Source of the DNA: Oceanicaulis sp.
GTDB taxonomy: Bacteria; Pseudomonadota; Alphaproteobacteria; Caulobacterales; Maricaulaceae
Length of the DNA: 7,313 nucleotides
Direction of reading: 5' to 3'
Assembly (NCBI GenBank): GCA_007571185.1
Contig: RKRX01000114.1
Span: 1 to 7,313 of the forward strand
Numbering within the stretch: the first letter of the stretch is position 1; each line of letters opens with the position of its first letter. The notes beneath the pieces are model-generated. The model searched no databases. It saw only the letters and a list, made by a program, of their open reading frames with translations, and had not been told where the DNA came from. The position numbers and the translations under genes were made by a program. Below are positions 7,045-7,313 of the stretch, in pieces.

Positions 7045-7248
7045 GCTAAGGGCTCATAGTCAGAAGATGATGATTATGGCGTTGCATATGGCGCTGAGGA
7101 GAGTGTGATTACATCGGTCTTGTCTTATTGTGACATAATTCCTGACTTCGACGGTTATCGCTTCTGACCTTTTCGTAAACGATTGATTAGAAGTCATTTT
7201 TCTGATCGTATTGTGCGTATCGATCTGTAGTGCCTAGCTGATATTTCT
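7045..7248. other. AT-richer intergenic region after the ast operon
   Basis: About 200 nt carry no frame that resembles a protein and no tRNA or clear terminator. Only weak pairings were seen, for example CTTCT (7161-7165) with AGAAG (7189-7193) followed by T runs, and GATCG (7204-7208) with CGATC (7220-7224). The base composition is visibly more AT-rich than the operon, which would fit either a normal spacer or the outer part of an inserted element. Confidence 0.4.
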
Positions 7249-7310
7249 GGTTGACGGGCATGGACGTGAACATTGCCGTCTTGCCCATGTTCATTCGCGT
7301 CAAATCAACC
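7249..7310. repeat. Imperfect inverted repeat around a possible transposase start
   Basis: TTGACG (7251-7256) pairs with CGTCAA (7298-7303), and matches continue inward with mismatches (about 16 of 22 positions by hand alignment). GGTTGA (7249-7254) can alternatively pair with TCAACC (7305-7310). Inside, GGGCA (7256-7260) complements TGCCC (7282-7286) and TGAACA (7267-7272) complements TGTTCA (7288-7293), so several exclusive folds are possible. The ATG at 7287 would sit in the right arm. Confidence 0.35.
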
Positions 7311-7313
7311 CCC
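7287..7313 (+). mobile_element. Possible N-terminus of an IS transposase, cut by the window end
   Basis: The last 27 nt read MFIRVKSTP from ATG 7287; an in-frame ATG at 7260 would give MDVNIAVLP before it. From memory, MFIRVK followed by Ser/Thr-Thr-Pro resembles the first residues of IS1634-type (IS4-superfamily) DDE transposases. Only nine residues are visible and no good ribosome binding site precedes them, so this is a weak call. A contig ending inside a multicopy insertion sequence would be an ordinary reason for the sequence to stop here. No left terminal inverted repeat or target duplication was identified. Confidence 0.3.

Noticed and set aside
7045..7130. Intrinsic terminator for the ast operon
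   Set aside because: No GC-rich stem followed by a T-run was found; only short weak pairings and the chance direct repeat ATGGCG (7076-7081 and 7088-7093).
7187..7312. Minus-strand open frame entering from the right end
   Set aside because: About 41 codons end at a TAA on the minus strand (7187-7189) without any recognised motif; the plus-strand MFIRVK reading is a better explanation, though both are weak.

Overview
The window reads as a chromosomal fragment from an alphaproteobacterium. The protein sequences and gene order look like Caulobacterales/Maricaulales-type or sphingomonad-type genomes; this is a judgement by eye, not a database result. GC content is moderately high, except for an AT-richer tail after about 7045. 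No rRNA, tRNA, CRISPR array or phage gene was seen. The two ends look like assembly breakpoints, so the window may be an entire contig: the left end is a perfect fold-back palindrome (1-121), and the right end stops a few codons into what may be an insertion-sequence transposase.

Left part (1-627): the 56-bp inverted repeat interrupts the 3' part of a gene for an OmpA-family peptidoglycan-binding protein (coding to 380). A rho-independent terminator (413-445) follows, and then a short leader with no convincing gene.

Centre (628-7044): five genes on the + strand form one tight operon, with intergenic distances of 15, 36, -1 and 1 nt. In order they encode a Cys/Met-metabolism PLP enzyme (cystathionine gamma-synthase / methionine gamma-lyase family), an M20-family metallo-hydrolase, AstA (arginine N-succinyltransferase), AstD (succinylglutamate-semialdehyde dehydrogenase) and AstB (N-succinylarginine dihydrolase). 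The last three are core enzymes of the ammonia-producing arginine succinyltransferase (AST) pathway, in which AstA succinylates arginine, AstB converts succinylarginine to succinylornithine, and AstD oxidises succinylglutamate semialdehyde to succinylglutamate. The transaminase AstC and the usual desuccinylase AstE are not in the operon. The M20 hydrolase belongs to the superfamily of DapE and ArgE, and it is the natural candidate for the final desuccinylation, as a non-orthologous replacement of AstE. The role of the PLP enzyme at the head of the operon is not explained by the pathway.

Right part (7045-7313): about 240 nt without a recognisable gene, then an imperfect inverted repeat and a possible transposase start that runs off the end.

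The most interesting points are the possible AstE replacement, the sulfur-amino-acid-type PLP enzyme in an arginine operon, and the probable artefact at the left end. I do not see a wholly new defence or mobile system here.
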